Positions 27,294 through 35,358 of a stretch of DNA of 45,509 bases are shown here, piece after piece. The notes beneath the pieces are model-generated. The model was not told the DNA's origin, did no database searches, and was given only the letters and a program-made list of their open reading frames with translations. The position numbers and the translations under genes are program-made. Each line of letters opens with the position of its first letter. The first letter of the stretch is position 1. Location: positions 1 through 45,509 of the forward strand of contig JAFPLH010000074.1 in the NCBI GenBank assembly GCA_017402845.1, written 5' to 3'. The stretch is from Clostridia bacterium (GTDB taxonomy: Bacteria > Bacillota > Clostridia > Oscillospirales > Acutalibacteraceae).

Positions 27294-27330
27294 CATAAAA
27301 TAAGGTACTTCCGTTTCCGAAAGTACCTTT
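27294..27330 (-). terminator. glgB terminator
   Basis: Stem AAGGTACTT / AAGTACCTT (9 bp), 22 bp after the glgB stop, followed on the minus strand by ATTTTATG. The U-tract is moderate. Confidence 0.65.
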
Positions 27331-27351
27331 ATTGTGTTTTAGTATATATTA

Positions 27352-29529
27352 TTACTTCTTCTTATCTTTTTTTGCAGTTGATTTTTTCTTTGCTTTTTTC
27401 GGCTCGTCTGCCTTTTCTTCCTCGGCAGCAGGCGCTTCTTCTGTCTTAGCTTCCTCGGCAGCAGGTGCTTCTTCTGTCTTAGCTTCCTCGGCAGCAGGTG
27501 CTTCTTCTGCCTTTGCTTCCTCGGCAGCAGGTGCTTCTTCTGCCTTTGCTTCCTCAGCAGCAGGTGCTTCTTCTGTTGCCTCAGCAGTTTCCTCGGTTGT
27601 TTCTTCTACCGGAGCAGGCTTTTCAGGAACAGGAAGCTCCTCTTTCAATGTGAGGTAGAGTACACCAAGCGGCGGAAGTGTAAGTGTGATAGAATAATCA
27701 AGATCATGATCGGGAATATCATCAGCGTAGATATCACCGCTGTTTACGATTCCGCAGCCGCCGAACTCTGTGCTTTCGGAGTTGAGCGCTTCTTCATAAA
27801 TACCATACTTCGGAACACCGACTCTATAATTCTCTCTTGTAACAGGCTGGAAGTTACAGATTACGATAACCTCGCTGCTGTCAAGAGCGATTCTGCGGTA
27901 TACTATAATACTCCGTGAGCAGTCGTCAAGAGCGATCCAGCGGAAGCCGTTCCAGTCGTAGTCGTTCTCGTGCATTGCGGGTACATCACGATAGAACTTG
28001 TTTACCGTTGCGATATAGTGATTAAGCTGCTGGTGCTTTTCGTAATCTAAAAGATTCCATTGAAGCTGCTCGTTAGCGTTCCACTCGTCAAACTGACCAA
28101 TATCGCTGCCCATGAACAAAAGCTTCTTACCGGGGTGAGAGAGCATATAACCCAAAAATCCTCTCATACCCTGGAACTTCATATCATAGTAGCCGGGCAT
28201 CTTGTTAAGGAGCGAACCCTTACCGTATACGACCTCATCATGAGATATAGGCAGAATAAACGACTCTGAGAATGCATAAACCAAGCTGAATGTAAGCTCG
28301 TTCTGGTGCCAGTTTCTCCACAGCGGATCTTCTTCGATATAGCGAAGTGTATCATTCATCCAACCCATGTTCCACTTGTAGTCAAAGCCAAGACCATAAC
28401 CCTCTATTGGGTAGCCGGTAACGTTTGCCCAAGCTGTACTCTCCTCAGCGATCATAAGTGCTTCGGGGTGAAGTGTATGGATAGTAGTATTGAGCTTCTG
28501 AATAAACTCAACGGCAACAAGATTTTCTCTGCCGCCGTACTGGTTAGGCAGCCACTCGCCGTCCTTACGGTTATAGTCGAGATAAAGCATAGAAGCAACG
28601 GCGTCTACGCGGATACCGTCAAAATGGAATTCCTCTATCCAGAAGTTAGCAGAAGAAATAAGGAAGCTCTTTACCTCGTATCTTGAGTAGTTAAAAATAT
28701 ATGTTCCCCACTCTTTATGCTCACCGATTCTCCAGTCCTCATACTCATAACAGCCTGTACCGTCAAAGCGTGCAAGACCGTGACCGTCCTTCGGGAAGTG
28801 TGCGGGTACCCAGTCGATAATAATGCCGATACCTGCTTTATGACATTCGTCAACGAAATACATCAAGTCTTTAGGAGTACCGTAACGAGAAGTTGCAGCA
28901 AAGTAACCTGTTACCTGATAACCCCAAGAACCGTCAAACGGGAACTCTGTTAGAGGCATAAACTCAATGTGTGTATAACCCATATCTTTGATATATGGAA
29001 CAAGTGTTTCGGCAAGCTGCTTGTATGAATAGAATGAACCGTCCTCATTCTTTCTCCATGAGCCTGCGTTCATCTCGTAGATATTTATAGGTGCGCTTCT
29101 GTGCGGATGAGTCTTTTTATACTCATACCACTCGCTGTCGTTCCACTCATAGCCCTCGATATCATAAATTTTTGAAGCATTCTCCGGGCGTACCTGACAA
29201 TGGAACGAATACGGATCTGTCTTTAGGTTTTTATCTCCCCAAGGCGACTCAATACAATATTTGTAGTTATCATACTGTGAAAGATTATCAATAAAAGTTT
29301 CCCAAACGCTTGAATTAAGCAGTCTGTACATATGGTTTGCGTTCTGGTCCCAGTTGTTGAAATCGCCCACAACAGATACGCTCTTTGCATTAGGAGCCCA
29401 AACTCTGAAAACAACGCCTGTTCTGTCGCCTACTTTAGTAAAATGAGAACCCATAAATTTATAAGCATGGGTAGATTCACCTGTAAGGAACAGATCAAGC
29501 TCAGAACGGGTATCAACGGTATTTGACAT
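27352..29529 (-). CDS. glgB: 1,4-alpha-glucan branching enzyme with a charged repeat tail
   Basis: A 725-residue GH13 enzyme that makes alpha-1,6 branches in glycogen. Residues 20-110 are a CBM48 domain (GVVFRVWAPNAKSVSVVGDFN). The barrel contains DWVPAHFP (about 240), GIRVDAV with the nucleophile Asp (about 308), MIAEESTAW with the acid/base Glu (about 360) and PISHDEVVYGKGSL (about 431). The beta C-domain ends near residue 630, where ordinary GlgB proteins stop. Here a tail of about 95 residues follows: ELPVPEKPAPVEETTEE, then 11-residue units of the type EEAPAAEEAKA encoded by a 33-bp repeat, then a Lys-rich end (KKAKKKSTAKKDKKK). Promoter at 29639-29667; AGAGGG before the ATG. The tail is probably disordered, acidic then basic; its role is unknown. 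Confidence 0.96.
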   Translation of the reverse strand: MSNTVDTRSELDLFLTGESTHAYKFMGSHFTKVGDRTGVVFRVWAPNAKSVSVVGDFNNWDQNANHMYRLLNSSVWETFIDNLSQYDNYKYCIESPWGDKNLKTDPYSFHCQVRPENASKIYDIEGYEWNDSEWYEYKKTHPHRSAPINIYEMNAGSWRKNEDGSFYSYKQLAETLVPYIKDMGYTHIEFMPLTEFPFDGSWGYQVTGYFAATSRYGTPKDLMYFVDECHKAGIGIIIDWVPAHFPKDGHGLARFDGTGCYEYEDWRIGEHKEWGTYIFNYSRYEVKSFLISSANFWIEEFHFDGIRVDAVASMLYLDYNRKDGEWLPNQYGGRENLVAVEFIQKLNTTIHTLHPEALMIAEESTAWANVTGYPIEGYGLGFDYKWNMGWMNDTLRYIEEDPLWRNWHQNELTFSLVYAFSESFILPISHDEVVYGKGSLLNKMPGYYDMKFQGMRGFLGYMLSHPGKKLLFMGSDIGQFDEWNANEQLQWNLLDYEKHQQLNHYIATVNKFYRDVPAMHENDYDWNGFRWIALDDCSRSIIVYRRIALDSSEVIVICNFQPVTRENYRVGVPKYGIYEEALNSESTEFGGCGIVNSGDIYADDIPDHDLDYSITLTLPPLGVLYLTLKEELPVPEKPAPVEETTEETAEATEEAPAAEEAKAEEAPAAEEAKAEEAPAAEEAKTEEAPAAEEAKTEEAPAAEEEKADEPKKAKKKSTAKKDKKK
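27421..27580 (-). repeat. 33-bp tandem repeat in the glgB 3' end
   Basis: About five units of 33 bp (starting at 27421, 27454, 27487, 27520 and 27553, the last incomplete) encode EEAPAAEEAKA/T on the minus strand. Units are nearly identical, differing mainly where Lys-Thr or Lys-Ala is encoded, a sign of recent expansion. Confidence 0.9.
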
Positions 29530-29638
29530 AAAAAACCCTCTTTTCTTTTGTATTGGTGTATAATTGGTGATTTATTACGGTGTTTATCGTCTGAATATAT
29601 TTATCTGTGTTACAGACAAGACAATAACCATTAACAAT

Positions 29639-29667
29639 ATTATACCACATTTGTGTAGCAAATACAA
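29639..29667 (-). promoter_or_regulatory. glgB promoter
   Basis: On the minus strand, TTGTAT (29667-29662), a 17-bp spacer and TATAAT (29644-29639), giving a leader of about 105 nt. Confidence 0.6.
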
Positions 29668-29699
29668 CTGCTATCAGAAAAACAAAAAAATCAAGCGAT

Positions 29700-29737
29700 A
29701 AAAAATACAAAAAACACCGTATTTCTCTGAAACACGG
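29700..29737 (-). terminator. Terminator downstream of the C_GCAxxG_C_C gene
   Basis: An 8-bp stem with one G-T pair (29717-29724 against 29730-29737), followed on the minus strand by TGTTTTTTGTATTTTTT. Confidence 0.65.
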
Positions 29738-29870
29738 CATTTTAAACAAAATAGAATTTACCGCACAGCAGACAATATATTCACTAATACTATATTACAT
29801 TATAAAGGAAATAAAAGTCAATAGTAAATTCAAATTTCTATATTAAAATTTTGTAAATTTAGTAAAAAGA

Positions 29871-30320
29871 TTAATTTTTATGCTTATCAAGATAATTTTC
29901 AAGCAAATTGGCGGTATATTTTACCAATTCAGGGCAAGCACGCTTTTTAAAACCGGCAGGTCTTTGAAAAGGTTTACCCTTGCTGCTGCCAAGCTCGGTC
30001 ATACCAAGAAGCTCACGGCAGACAATACTTCCGTTATCCTGTTCAAATTGTTTGCCCAGCTCCTGCACACGTGCGTAGAGCATACGTCTTGCGGCAGGAT
30101 CTTTAGGATCATGACTATACACGCAGCTAAGCACAAACAAGGCGCCGCTGACAGTACCGCACACCTCACGCATACCGCCCATACCGCCTCCGAAAGCATT
30201 TGAAAGCATAGCGGTTGTTTTCTCGTCAAAGCCTGTAACGTCGCAAAACGCAAGTGCTACCGACTGAGCGCAGTTATAGCCGTTTGAAAAATAGTTTTTT
30301 GCTTTATCTCCTCTTGTCAT
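29871..30320 (-). CDS. C_GCAxxG_C_C family protein (putative redox/metal protein)
   Basis: 149 residues with the four conserved cysteine segments of the family: YNCAQSVALAF, the Gly-rich FGGGMGGMREVCGTVSGALFVL, SIVCRELLG and RACPELV near the C-terminus. These small proteins are common in anaerobes and are thought to bind a metal or take part in redox chemistry; no reaction is established. The ATG at 30320 (MTRGDKAKNYF) has GGAGTGAT upstream. A longer frame reaching to 30467 would read through the tRNA-Leu gene and its terminator and is not real. It sits directly behind the tRNA-Leu terminator, with no separate promoter obvious. Confidence 0.85.
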   Translation of the reverse strand: MTRGDKAKNYFSNGYNCAQSVALAFCDVTGFDEKTTAMLSNAFGGGMGGMREVCGTVSGALFVLSCVYSHDPKDPAARRMLYARVQELGKQFEQDNGSIVCRELLGMTELGSSKGKPFQRPAGFKKRACPELVKYTANLLENYLDKHKN

Positions 30321-30346
30321 TAATATCACTCCGATTTTAATAGTAT

Positions 30347-30377
30347 AAAAAAAAACGGGTATCCGTTTGAATACCCG
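30347..30377 (-). terminator. tRNA-Leu terminator
   Basis: Stem CGGGTAT / ATACCCG with an 8-nt loop, followed on the minus strand by a run of nine Ts, 4 nt after the CCA end of the tRNA. Confidence 0.88.
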
Positions 30378-30380
30378 ATC

Positions 30381-30465
30381 TGGTGCGAGTGACGGGACTT
30401 GAACCCGTACGTCATGCAACACACGCCCCTCAAACGTGCCTGTCTGCCAGTTCCAGCACACTCGC
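30381..30465 (-). tRNA. tRNA-Leu (anticodon GAG)
   Basis: On the minus strand an 85-nt cloverleaf: acceptor GCGAGTG / CACTCGC, D-arm with CTGGAACTGGCAGACAGG (class II start GGCAGAC), anticodon stem CACGT / GCGTG with loop TTGAGGG giving GAG, a long variable arm (GTTGCATGAC), a T-arm with GGGTTCAAGTCCC, discriminator A and encoded CCA. It reads CUC/CUU codons. It has its own promoter and terminator. Confidence 0.96.
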
Positions 30466-30494
30466 ATATTTATTTGTTTTCAATCAGCTATATT

Positions 30495-30523
30495 ATAATA
30501 GCACAACTAAGAACAAATGTCAA
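30495..30523 (-). promoter_or_regulatory. tRNA-Leu promoter
   Basis: On the minus strand, TTGACA (30523-30518), a 17-bp spacer and TATTAT (30500-30495), about 30 bp before the tRNA. Confidence 0.7.
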
Positions 30524-30540
30524 CACTTTTTTCAAAAAAA

Positions 30541-31023
30541 TTATTTGTGATATTTTGTACCCGCATTTATCGAAAATGCCCTGTATATCTGTTCGCACAG
30601 CATAACCCTTGCCAATTGGTGCGGGAATGTCATCTCAGACATTGAAAGCTTAAGATCTGCTCTCTTTTTAACTTCCTTTGAAAGTCCGAAGCTGCCCCCT
30701 ATGACAAATGCCACGCTGCTTACTCCGCCGACAGCCACATTTTCAAGGTACTGTGCAAGTCCCTCGCTCGATTTCTGTTTGCCCTCAATGCACATAGCTA
30801 TAACATGCGTGCTTTTGTCAAGCTTTGCAAGAATTCTCTTACCCTCACATTCGATTATATTTTCGATCTGCGCTGCGTTCGGATTATCAGCCGATCTTTC
30901 CTCGTCAACCTCTGCGATCTCAAATTTGCAGAAAGAACGAAGTCTTTTTTCGTACTCCGAAACTGCGTCTTTAAGATACTTTTCTTTAAGCTTTCCTACA
31001 CACACTATACTCACTCTAAGCAT
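30541..31023 (-). CDS. rlmH: 23S rRNA (pseudouridine-1915-N3)-methyltransferase RlmH
   Basis: A 160-residue SPOUT-fold enzyme that methylates pseudouridine 1915 in helix 69. Motifs: VSIVCVGKLKEKYL at the start, EVDEERSAD, HVIAMCIEGKQKSSE, the knot region FVIGGSFGLS and the C-terminal MTFPHQLARVMLCEQIYRAF ending YHK. A TTG at 31038 would add five codons, but the GAGGT ribosome binding site lies in that stretch and the ATG at 31023 gives the usual family length. It starts 11 bp after yycJ. Confidence 0.96.
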   Translation of the reverse strand: MLRVSIVCVGKLKEKYLKDAVSEYEKRLRSFCKFEIAEVDEERSADNPNAAQIENIIECEGKRILAKLDKSTHVIAMCIEGKQKSSEGLAQYLENVAVGGVSSVAFVIGGSFGLSKEVKKRADLKLSMSEMTFPHQLARVMLCEQIYRAFSINAGTKYHK

Positions 31024-31034
31024 ATTATCATACC

Positions 31035-31823
31035 TCAAAAAATTATCGGCTTTCCGTTTGTAACAACAGGCGCAACATCAAGAGTAAAGTCAACGTTCTC
31101 ACTCATACCCATAGCTGTAAGCTCGTTTAACGACTCTCTGTAAGCTATTTCAGGCATATTGTTTTCTTTGCTCAAGTGCGCCAGCAGAAATCTTTTTGTA
31201 CCCGACTTCACAAGCGAAGGCAAAAGCGCTGCGCAGTCTGCATTTGATATATGCCCTTTCGGTGAGAGTATTCTCCGCTTTAGTACATACGGGTACGGAC
31301 CGAGCTGGAGCATATTCACATCATGATTAGACTCTATTACAACAGCGTCACAGCCCTTCAATGCGTTTTGTACTCCCGACGAGATATACCCCAGATCGGT
31401 TGCAAGAGCAAAGCAGGAAGCACCCATATCTACACGGTACCCGCAGCCCTCTGCGCAGTCGTGAGATATAGAGAAAGCGTCTATATGCATACCGTCGAGA
31501 TCAACGCCTTCACTTCCGATAATACGGCAGTCGGTTTTCTCATCTATGTACTTTTCACTCAGCATTTCGTAATAGGTGCCCTGCGTTGAATAAACAGGCA
31601 GCTTAAACTTGTTTGCAAACACTCTCACACCTTTAACGTGATCGCTGTGCTCATGCGTAACAAATATAGCCTTTATCGAAGATACATCAATGTTATTGCT
31701 GTTCAAAGCCTGTATCGTCTGCTTTGCAGAGCGTCCCACATCTATAAGTATACCCTGACCGCCGCAGCCCAGATAATAGCTGTTGCCTTGACTGCCGCTG
31801 AACAAAGGCACTAATTTTGCCAT
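31035..31823 (-). CDS. yycJ: YycJ/WalJ-type metallo-beta-lactamase-fold hydrolase
   Basis: 262 residues. Zinc ligands are H-x-H-x-D-H (VTHEHSDHVKG) near residue 56, a further His in SISHDCAEG, the Asp in ATDLGYIS and the C-terminal LLAHLSKENN. The N-terminal LFSGSQGNSYYL is typical of the YycJ group. In Bacillus this gene lies near walRK and rlmH and is linked to cell wall/chromosome coordination, possibly as a 5'-3' nuclease; that role is by analogy. Here it precedes rlmH, conserving that pairing, but walRK is not in the window. Confidence 0.9.
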   Translation of the reverse strand: MAKLVPLFSGSQGNSYYLGCGGQGILIDVGRSAKQTIQALNSNNIDVSSIKAIFVTHEHSDHVKGVRVFANKFKLPVYSTQGTYYEMLSEKYIDEKTDCRIIGSEGVDLDGMHIDAFSISHDCAEGCGYRVDMGASCFALATDLGYISSGVQNALKGCDAVVIESNHDVNMLQLGPYPYVLKRRILSPKGHISNADCAALLPSLVKSGTKRFLLAHLSKENNMPEIAYRESLNELTAMGMSENVDFTLDVAPVVTNGKPIIF

Positions 31824-31842
31824 AAAATCACCTTATATCACA

Positions 31843-31894
31843 CCAAAAGAGAGCCTGTAAGTATAGGGCACCTCTAATTACCGAACAGGCTCTC
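31843..31894 (-). terminator. Weak terminator-like hairpin after murA
   Basis: A 10-bp stem GAGAGCCTGT / ACAGGCTCTC with a 26-nt loop, followed on the minus strand by TTTTGG. The short U-tract allows read-through into yycJ. Confidence 0.45.
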
Positions 31895-31929
31895 GGTATA
31901 TTTCTTATTAACAATACAAAACAGTACGA

Positions 31930-33291
31930 TCATTCATCAGAATCGTCTGTGATCTCTTTATAAGTTACCATTCTGATATCTGCGCCTAAAGCTGTAAGCT
32001 TCCCGACAATATCTTCATAGCCGCGCTTAACATATTTTGCGTCTTCAACCTCTGTTATACCCTCTGCTGCAAGACCTGCAATAACCATTGCAGCGCCTGC
32101 ACGAAGATCAAGCGCACGTACGCTTACGGGCTTTTTCCTTGTGCCGCCTTTAAGACCACCGGCAACGGGATGAATTGTAAGCGAGCTTTTGTTCTCGTCG
32201 ATTTCTGCGCCAAGCTTTCTGAGCTCCGGTACATACGAAAATCTATTTGCCCACACAGCTTCTACAACCGTACTTGTACTGTTTGCGGCTGCAAGCAAAG
32301 CGGTTATAGGCGGCTGCATATCTGTCGGAAAGCCTGGGTGCGGACTTGTTATTACCTGATTCTTACAGCCTCGAAGATCGCCTCGTCTTGCAACGGTGAC
32401 CGTTTCATACTCTCTGTTCGGATCAGATATTACAGTGACCTTTGCACCGGTTTCAGTTATCACTTTCATAATTGATCTTAAATGCTGCGCTGTAACATTG
32501 TTTATTGTAATTTCTCCGCCTGCTGCGGCAACGGCTGCCATATACGTTCCGGCTTCTATCTGATCGGGTATGATCGTATAGGATATCTCCTCGCCGGAAT
32601 CGTCCGACGGGCCTCTGAGCTCCTTTACACCTGTGATCTTGATTTCGTCTGTGCCTGCTTTTTTTATGTTTGCGCCCATATAATTGAGGAAGTTTGCCAG
32701 ATCAACAATATGCGGTTCTTTTGCCGCTGATGTAATAATGGTTTTTCCTTCTGCTTTTACGGCAGCAAGAATAGCGTTGATCGTAGCGCCTACCGAAACG
32801 GGATCAAAATTGATCTCCGTACCCTTGAGTCCGTCTGATTCAAGTACGATATGATCGTCAATATCCTTATACTCAGCTCCAAGCGCCTCGAATGCTCTGA
32901 TATGAAGATCTATCGGACGCTTACAGAACTTACAGCCTCCCGGCGGCGGTACATCTGCTTTTCCGAACTTACCCAGAAGTGCGCCCAGCAAATAATATGA
33001 CGCTCTCATTTTTGCAACGAGATCATCACAGCTTACCTTATAGCTTGTGATACCTCTCGGATCTATCGTTACTGCCGACGGATCGGTAGGATCTCTGTCA
33101 ACCTTTGCGCCCATATTCTCCAGAATACTCAAAATAACCGATACATCTCTGATATTCGGCAAATTACGAAGCTTACATGGTACATCACACAAAACAACTG
33201 CCGGTATGATGGCTACTGCCGCATTCTTGGCGCCGCTAATGTTTACTTCGCCAAACAGCTTTTTGCCACCGTTAATAACGTACTTATCCAT
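31930..33291 (-). CDS. murA: UDP-N-acetylglucosamine 1-carboxyvinyltransferase
   Basis: A 453-residue enzyme of the first committed peptidoglycan step (enolpyruvyl transfer from PEP to UDP-GlcNAc). The EPSP-synthase fold shows GEVNISGAKNAAVAIIPA at the N-terminus, KMRASYYLLGALL, the catalytic-loop Cys in PPPGGCKFCKRPIDLHI (near residue 120; the Cys targeted by fosfomycin), PDQIEAGTYM, TSPHPGFPTDMQPP and RALDLRAGAAMVIAGL. A GTG at 33300 sits on the AGGAG ribosome binding site; the ATG at 33291 was chosen with an 8-nt spacing. A promoter at 33531-33559 gives a leader of about 230 nt with a terminator-like hairpin (33391-33414). Confidence 0.97.
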   Translation of the reverse strand: MDKYVINGGKKLFGEVNISGAKNAAVAIIPAVVLCDVPCKLRNLPNIRDVSVILSILENMGAKVDRDPTDPSAVTIDPRGITSYKVSCDDLVAKMRASYYLLGALLGKFGKADVPPPGGCKFCKRPIDLHIRAFEALGAEYKDIDDHIVLESDGLKGTEINFDPVSVGATINAILAAVKAEGKTIITSAAKEPHIVDLANFLNYMGANIKKAGTDEIKITGVKELRGPSDDSGEEISYTIIPDQIEAGTYMAAVAAAGGEITINNVTAQHLRSIMKVITETGAKVTVISDPNREYETVTVARRGDLRGCKNQVITSPHPGFPTDMQPPITALLAAANSTSTVVEAVWANRFSYVPELRKLGAEIDENKSSLTIHPVAGGLKGGTRKKPVSVRALDLRAGAAMVIAGLAAEGITEVEDAKYVKRGYEDIVGKLTALGADIRMVTYKEITDDSDE

Positions 33292-33390
33292 TACCCACAC
33301 TCCTGTTATTTTCTTTTATCTTGATTTTCCACATAATATCTGTACCCTTTTCTTTCCCGAAAACATTTTTCCCAAAAACACAACGAAAAA

Positions 33391-33414
33391 TGACAGCAAC
33401 CCCATGCTGTCATA
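33391..33414 (-). promoter_or_regulatory. Terminator-like hairpin in the murA leader
   Basis: A perfect 9-bp inverted repeat ATGACAGCA / TGCTGTCAT with a 6-nt loop, followed on the minus strand by TTTTCGTTGTGTTTTT. It lies between the murA promoter and start codon, about 100 bp before the ATG, so it could attenuate transcription. No competing antiterminator was identified. Confidence 0.45.
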
Positions 33415-33530
33415 CCTCAGCCGAATAAAGGTACTAACTGCTGATATCCATAAAATAAATCTCATACTCTCAAACTTACGATCATTACCCGATACAGATA
33501 TTGTGTTTACACTTTTCTTTATACATACTA

Positions 33531-33559
33531 ATGATAATACAATCCACAAAAAATGTCAA
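33531..33559 (-). promoter_or_regulatory. murA promoter
   Basis: On the minus strand, TTGACA (33559-33554), a 17-bp spacer and TATCAT (33536-33531). Confidence 0.6.
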
Positions 33560-33647
33560 TATTATTTCAATGAAGTTACAAGAAAAAATCAAAATACAGC
33601 GAATAATAACAAAAGTTAAGAATTCAAGCCGAAAATTACAACAATAA

Positions 33648-33696
33648 TGAAAAAAATCAAGGCAAAGCCGTTAAACGGGCATTAGCGGTATTGCCT
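33648..33696 (-). terminator. Terminator of the HExxH peptidase gene, from a palindrome-family element
   Basis: The arms AGGCAAAGCCG (33660-33670) and CGGTATTGCCT (33686-33696) pair, and on the minus strand the hairpin is followed by TGATTTTTTTC. Its right arm overlaps the gene's stop codon. The arms match the ends of the ACCGCACAAA-type repeat family (AGGCAATACCG). Confidence 0.65.
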
Positions 33697-34094
33697 CAGA
33701 TAGGCGGCTCATTAAAGCCTGCAATATCTATTCCGGAATTATACATACCGAGCTTTTGAGCGTCATATTTTTCAAGATCCTTAACGCCCGAAAGCATTTC
33801 GAGATGATGACGCAGCTCATGAGAAAATGTATGCTTCAGCTTCTTTTTGAATGTATCAAGATCGGAAGCCCCGTATACAACATTAAAAGAGCCGTAATAT
33901 ATTACTATTGATCTGCCGAGCATATCTCTGCGGTACTCGCCCATGATATACAGCGGCTTATAAGGCTTGCTGTCAGGGTGCAGCTTTACATTCTCCGATA
34001 GTATTACACCGCCTGTTAAGCCCTCAAACAATTCCGGCGGTACATCGTCCATAATATCGCTGAGCATAGCTGATACTTGTTCATACGTTATCAT
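33696..34094 (-). CDS. Small zincin-like metallopeptidase (HExxH)
   Basis: 132 residues. The C-terminal half carries TFSHELRHHLEML, an H-E-x-x-H zinc site near residue 95, preceded by a strand IVIYYGSFNVVY, the layout of the minimal 'possible Zn-metallopeptidase' (zincin_1/DUF1025-like) proteins. No signal peptide or membrane segment, so it is cytoplasmic. Substrate unknown. The frame can be extended to 34142, but GGAGG lies just upstream of the ATG at 34094 (MITYEQVSAML) and the extension would run through the rpoD terminator, so 34094 is the start. It follows rpoD; read-through past the 34106-34132 hairpin or a nearby promoter would express it. Confidence 0.8.
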   Translation of the reverse strand: MITYEQVSAMLSDIMDDVPPELFEGLTGGVILSENVKLHPDSKPYKPLYIMGEYRRDMLGRSIVIYYGSFNVVYGASDLDTFKKKLKHTFSHELRHHLEMLSGVKDLEKYDAQKLGMYNSGIDIAGFNEPPI

Positions 34095-34105
34095 ATTAAC
34101 CTCCA

Positions 34106-34132
34106 AAAAGGGTATGCCGAAAAGACATACCC
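34106..34132 (-). terminator. rpoD terminator
   Basis: GGGTATG...CATACCC stem with a short loop; on the minus strand it is followed by TTTTT and then the GGAGG of the next gene. Confidence 0.65.
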
Positions 34133-34181
34133 GGGGCTGCACATCACAAAGACCGCCTTACGGCTTTGTGCGGTATGCCCC
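34133..34181. repeat. Palindromic element of the ACCGCACAAA family
   Basis: Outer arms GGGGC / GCCCC flank CACAAAGACCGCC...GGCTTTGTGCGGTATG. Read on the minus strand (GGCATACCGCACAAAGCC) it matches the end of the 5577-5647 element with few changes. It lies between rpoD and the peptidase gene and can form a strong hairpin. Confidence 0.5.
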
Positions 34182-34202
34182 CGATATGCTGCATAAGCTG
34201 TA

Positions 34203-35288
34203 TTATTCAAGAAAATCTTTAAGCTTTTTGCTTCTGCTCGGATGTCTGAGCTTTCTTAGTGCTTTTGCCTCTATCTGTCTTATACGCTCTCTTGTTACTG
34301 CAAACTCTCTGCCAACTTCTTCAAGAGTTCTCGAACGTCCGTCATCAAGACCGAATCTAAGACGCAATACCTTTTCTTCTCTCGGAGTGAGCGTTGCAAG
34401 CACCTCGTTGAGCTGCTCTTTAAGCAAGGTATGACTTGCTGCGTCGGCAGGTGCGGGAGCGTCCTCATCGGGAATAAAATCTCCCAAATGAGAATCTTCT
34501 TCTTCACCGATAGGTGTTTCAAGCGATACAGGCTCCTGTGCAACTCTTATTATCTCTCTTACTCTGTCAACGGGCATTTCGAGTCTTTCGGCTATCTCCT
34601 CGGCAGAAGCCTCGTGACCGTTTTCATGCAAAAGCTGTGAAGAAGTCTTTTTCACCTTGTTGATCGTTTCAACCATATGAACAGGTATTCTGATAGTTCT
34701 CGCCTGATCTGCTATTGCCCTTGTTATAGCCTGTCTGATCCACCATGTAGCATAGGTACTGAATTTAAAGCCTTTTGTATAGTCGAATTTCTCAACAGCC
34801 TTTATCAAGCCCAGATTGCCCTCTTGTATGAGATCGAGAAACTGCATACCTCTGCCAAGATAGCGTTTTGCAATGCTTACAACAAGTCTGAGATTAGCCT
34901 CGGACAATTTCTTTTTAGCCTCGTCGTCACCGTTTTTGATCCTCTCGGCAAGCTCTATTTCCTGTTCGTTTGTAAGAAGCTGCACCTTGCCGATCTCTTT
35001 TAAATATACCTTTACGGGATCATCTATAACATTATAGCTATCGCCTTCCGACATATCGTCGGGATCATTTTCAAAAACATCGTCCAAAGAGCTTTCTGTG
35101 CTTGTTTCGATAACCTTTATACCCAACTCCTCAAGAGCCTCATATATCTTGTCGATCATTTCGCCCTCGATAGCAGAGTCGCCTGTTATCTCAAAAAATT
35201 CCTGATCTGTAATAGTACCCTTATCCTTTGAAGCATCTTCAATTTCCTTGATAATGCTTGCAATGCTTTTCTTTTCGGGTGCAGCCAT
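34203..35288 (-). CDS. rpoD: Primary RNA polymerase sigma factor RpoD (SigA)
   Basis: A 361-residue housekeeping sigma factor. A short region 1.1-like acidic N-terminus (about 1-90) is followed by region 1.2 ([18 protein letters not shown]), region 2 with [29 protein letters not shown] and [19 protein letters not shown] (the -10 reader), region 3, and region 4 with [14 protein letters not shown] and [20 protein letters not shown] (the -35 reader). The consensus promoters seen in this window are what this factor reads. ATG at 35297 is too close to the AAAGAGAG ribosome binding site; ATG at 35288 was chosen. It follows dnaG by 70 bp. Confidence 0.97.
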   Translation of the reverse strand: MAAPEKKSIASIIKEIEDASKDKGTITDQEFFEITGDSAIEGEMIDKIYEALEELGIKVIETSTESSLDDVFENDPDDMSEGDSYNVIDDPVKVYLKEIGKVQLLTNEQEIELAERIKNGDDEAKKKLSEANLRLVVSIAKRYLGRGMQFLDLIQEGNLGLIKAVEKFDYTKGFKFSTYATWWIRQAITRAIADQARTIRIPVHMVETINKVKKTSSQLLHENGHEASAEEIAERLEMPVDRVREIIRVAQEPVSLETPIGEEEDSHLGDFIPDEDAPAPADAASHTLLKEQLNEVLATLTPREEKVLRLRFGLDDGRSRTLEEVGREFAVTRERIRQIEAKALRKLRHPSRSKKLKDFLE

Positions 35289-35358
35289 ATACAACATCTC
35301 TCTTTCTTTTTGCTATTTTTACTTCCCAAAAACCCAAAACAAATAACGCTTCAGAAAA

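Larger units (their letters stand above)
26871..27351. other. AT-rich region between the 5S gene and glgB
   Basis: About 480 bp, very AT-rich. It holds the 5S promoter, a plus-strand promoter with a candidate small RNA ending in a bidirectional hairpin, and the glgB terminator. No ORF with a ribosome binding site is visible. Confidence 0.7.
29530..29870. other. Region upstream of glgB and after the C_GCAxxG_C_C gene
   Basis: 341 bp holding the glgB promoter (29639-29667), a terminator for the upstream gene (29700-29737) and AT-rich sequence with no credible ORF. Confidence 0.6.
33292..33695. other. murA leader and upstream region
   Basis: 404 bp containing the murA promoter, a hairpin in the leader and, at the far end, the terminator of the peptidase gene. 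No ORF with a ribosome binding site on either strand. Confidence 0.6.

Noticed and set aside
27421..27580. 33-bp direct repeats as a CRISPR array or mobile repeat
   Set aside because: No spacers. The repeat is the in-frame tail of glgB.
29513..29749. 78-codon hydrophobic minus-strand frame upstream of glgB
   Set aside because: It spans the glgB promoter and a terminator and has no ribosome binding site; composition reflects AT-richness.
30321..30467. N-terminal extension of the C_GCAxxG_C_C gene
   Set aside because: The extra 49 codons translate the tRNA-Leu gene and its terminator; the ATG at 30320 has a good ribosome binding site.
33047..33619. 190-codon plus-strand open frame over the murA start and its leader
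   Set aside because: Half of it is antisense to murA and half is AT-rich leader containing the murA promoter; no ribosome binding site or recognisable domain.
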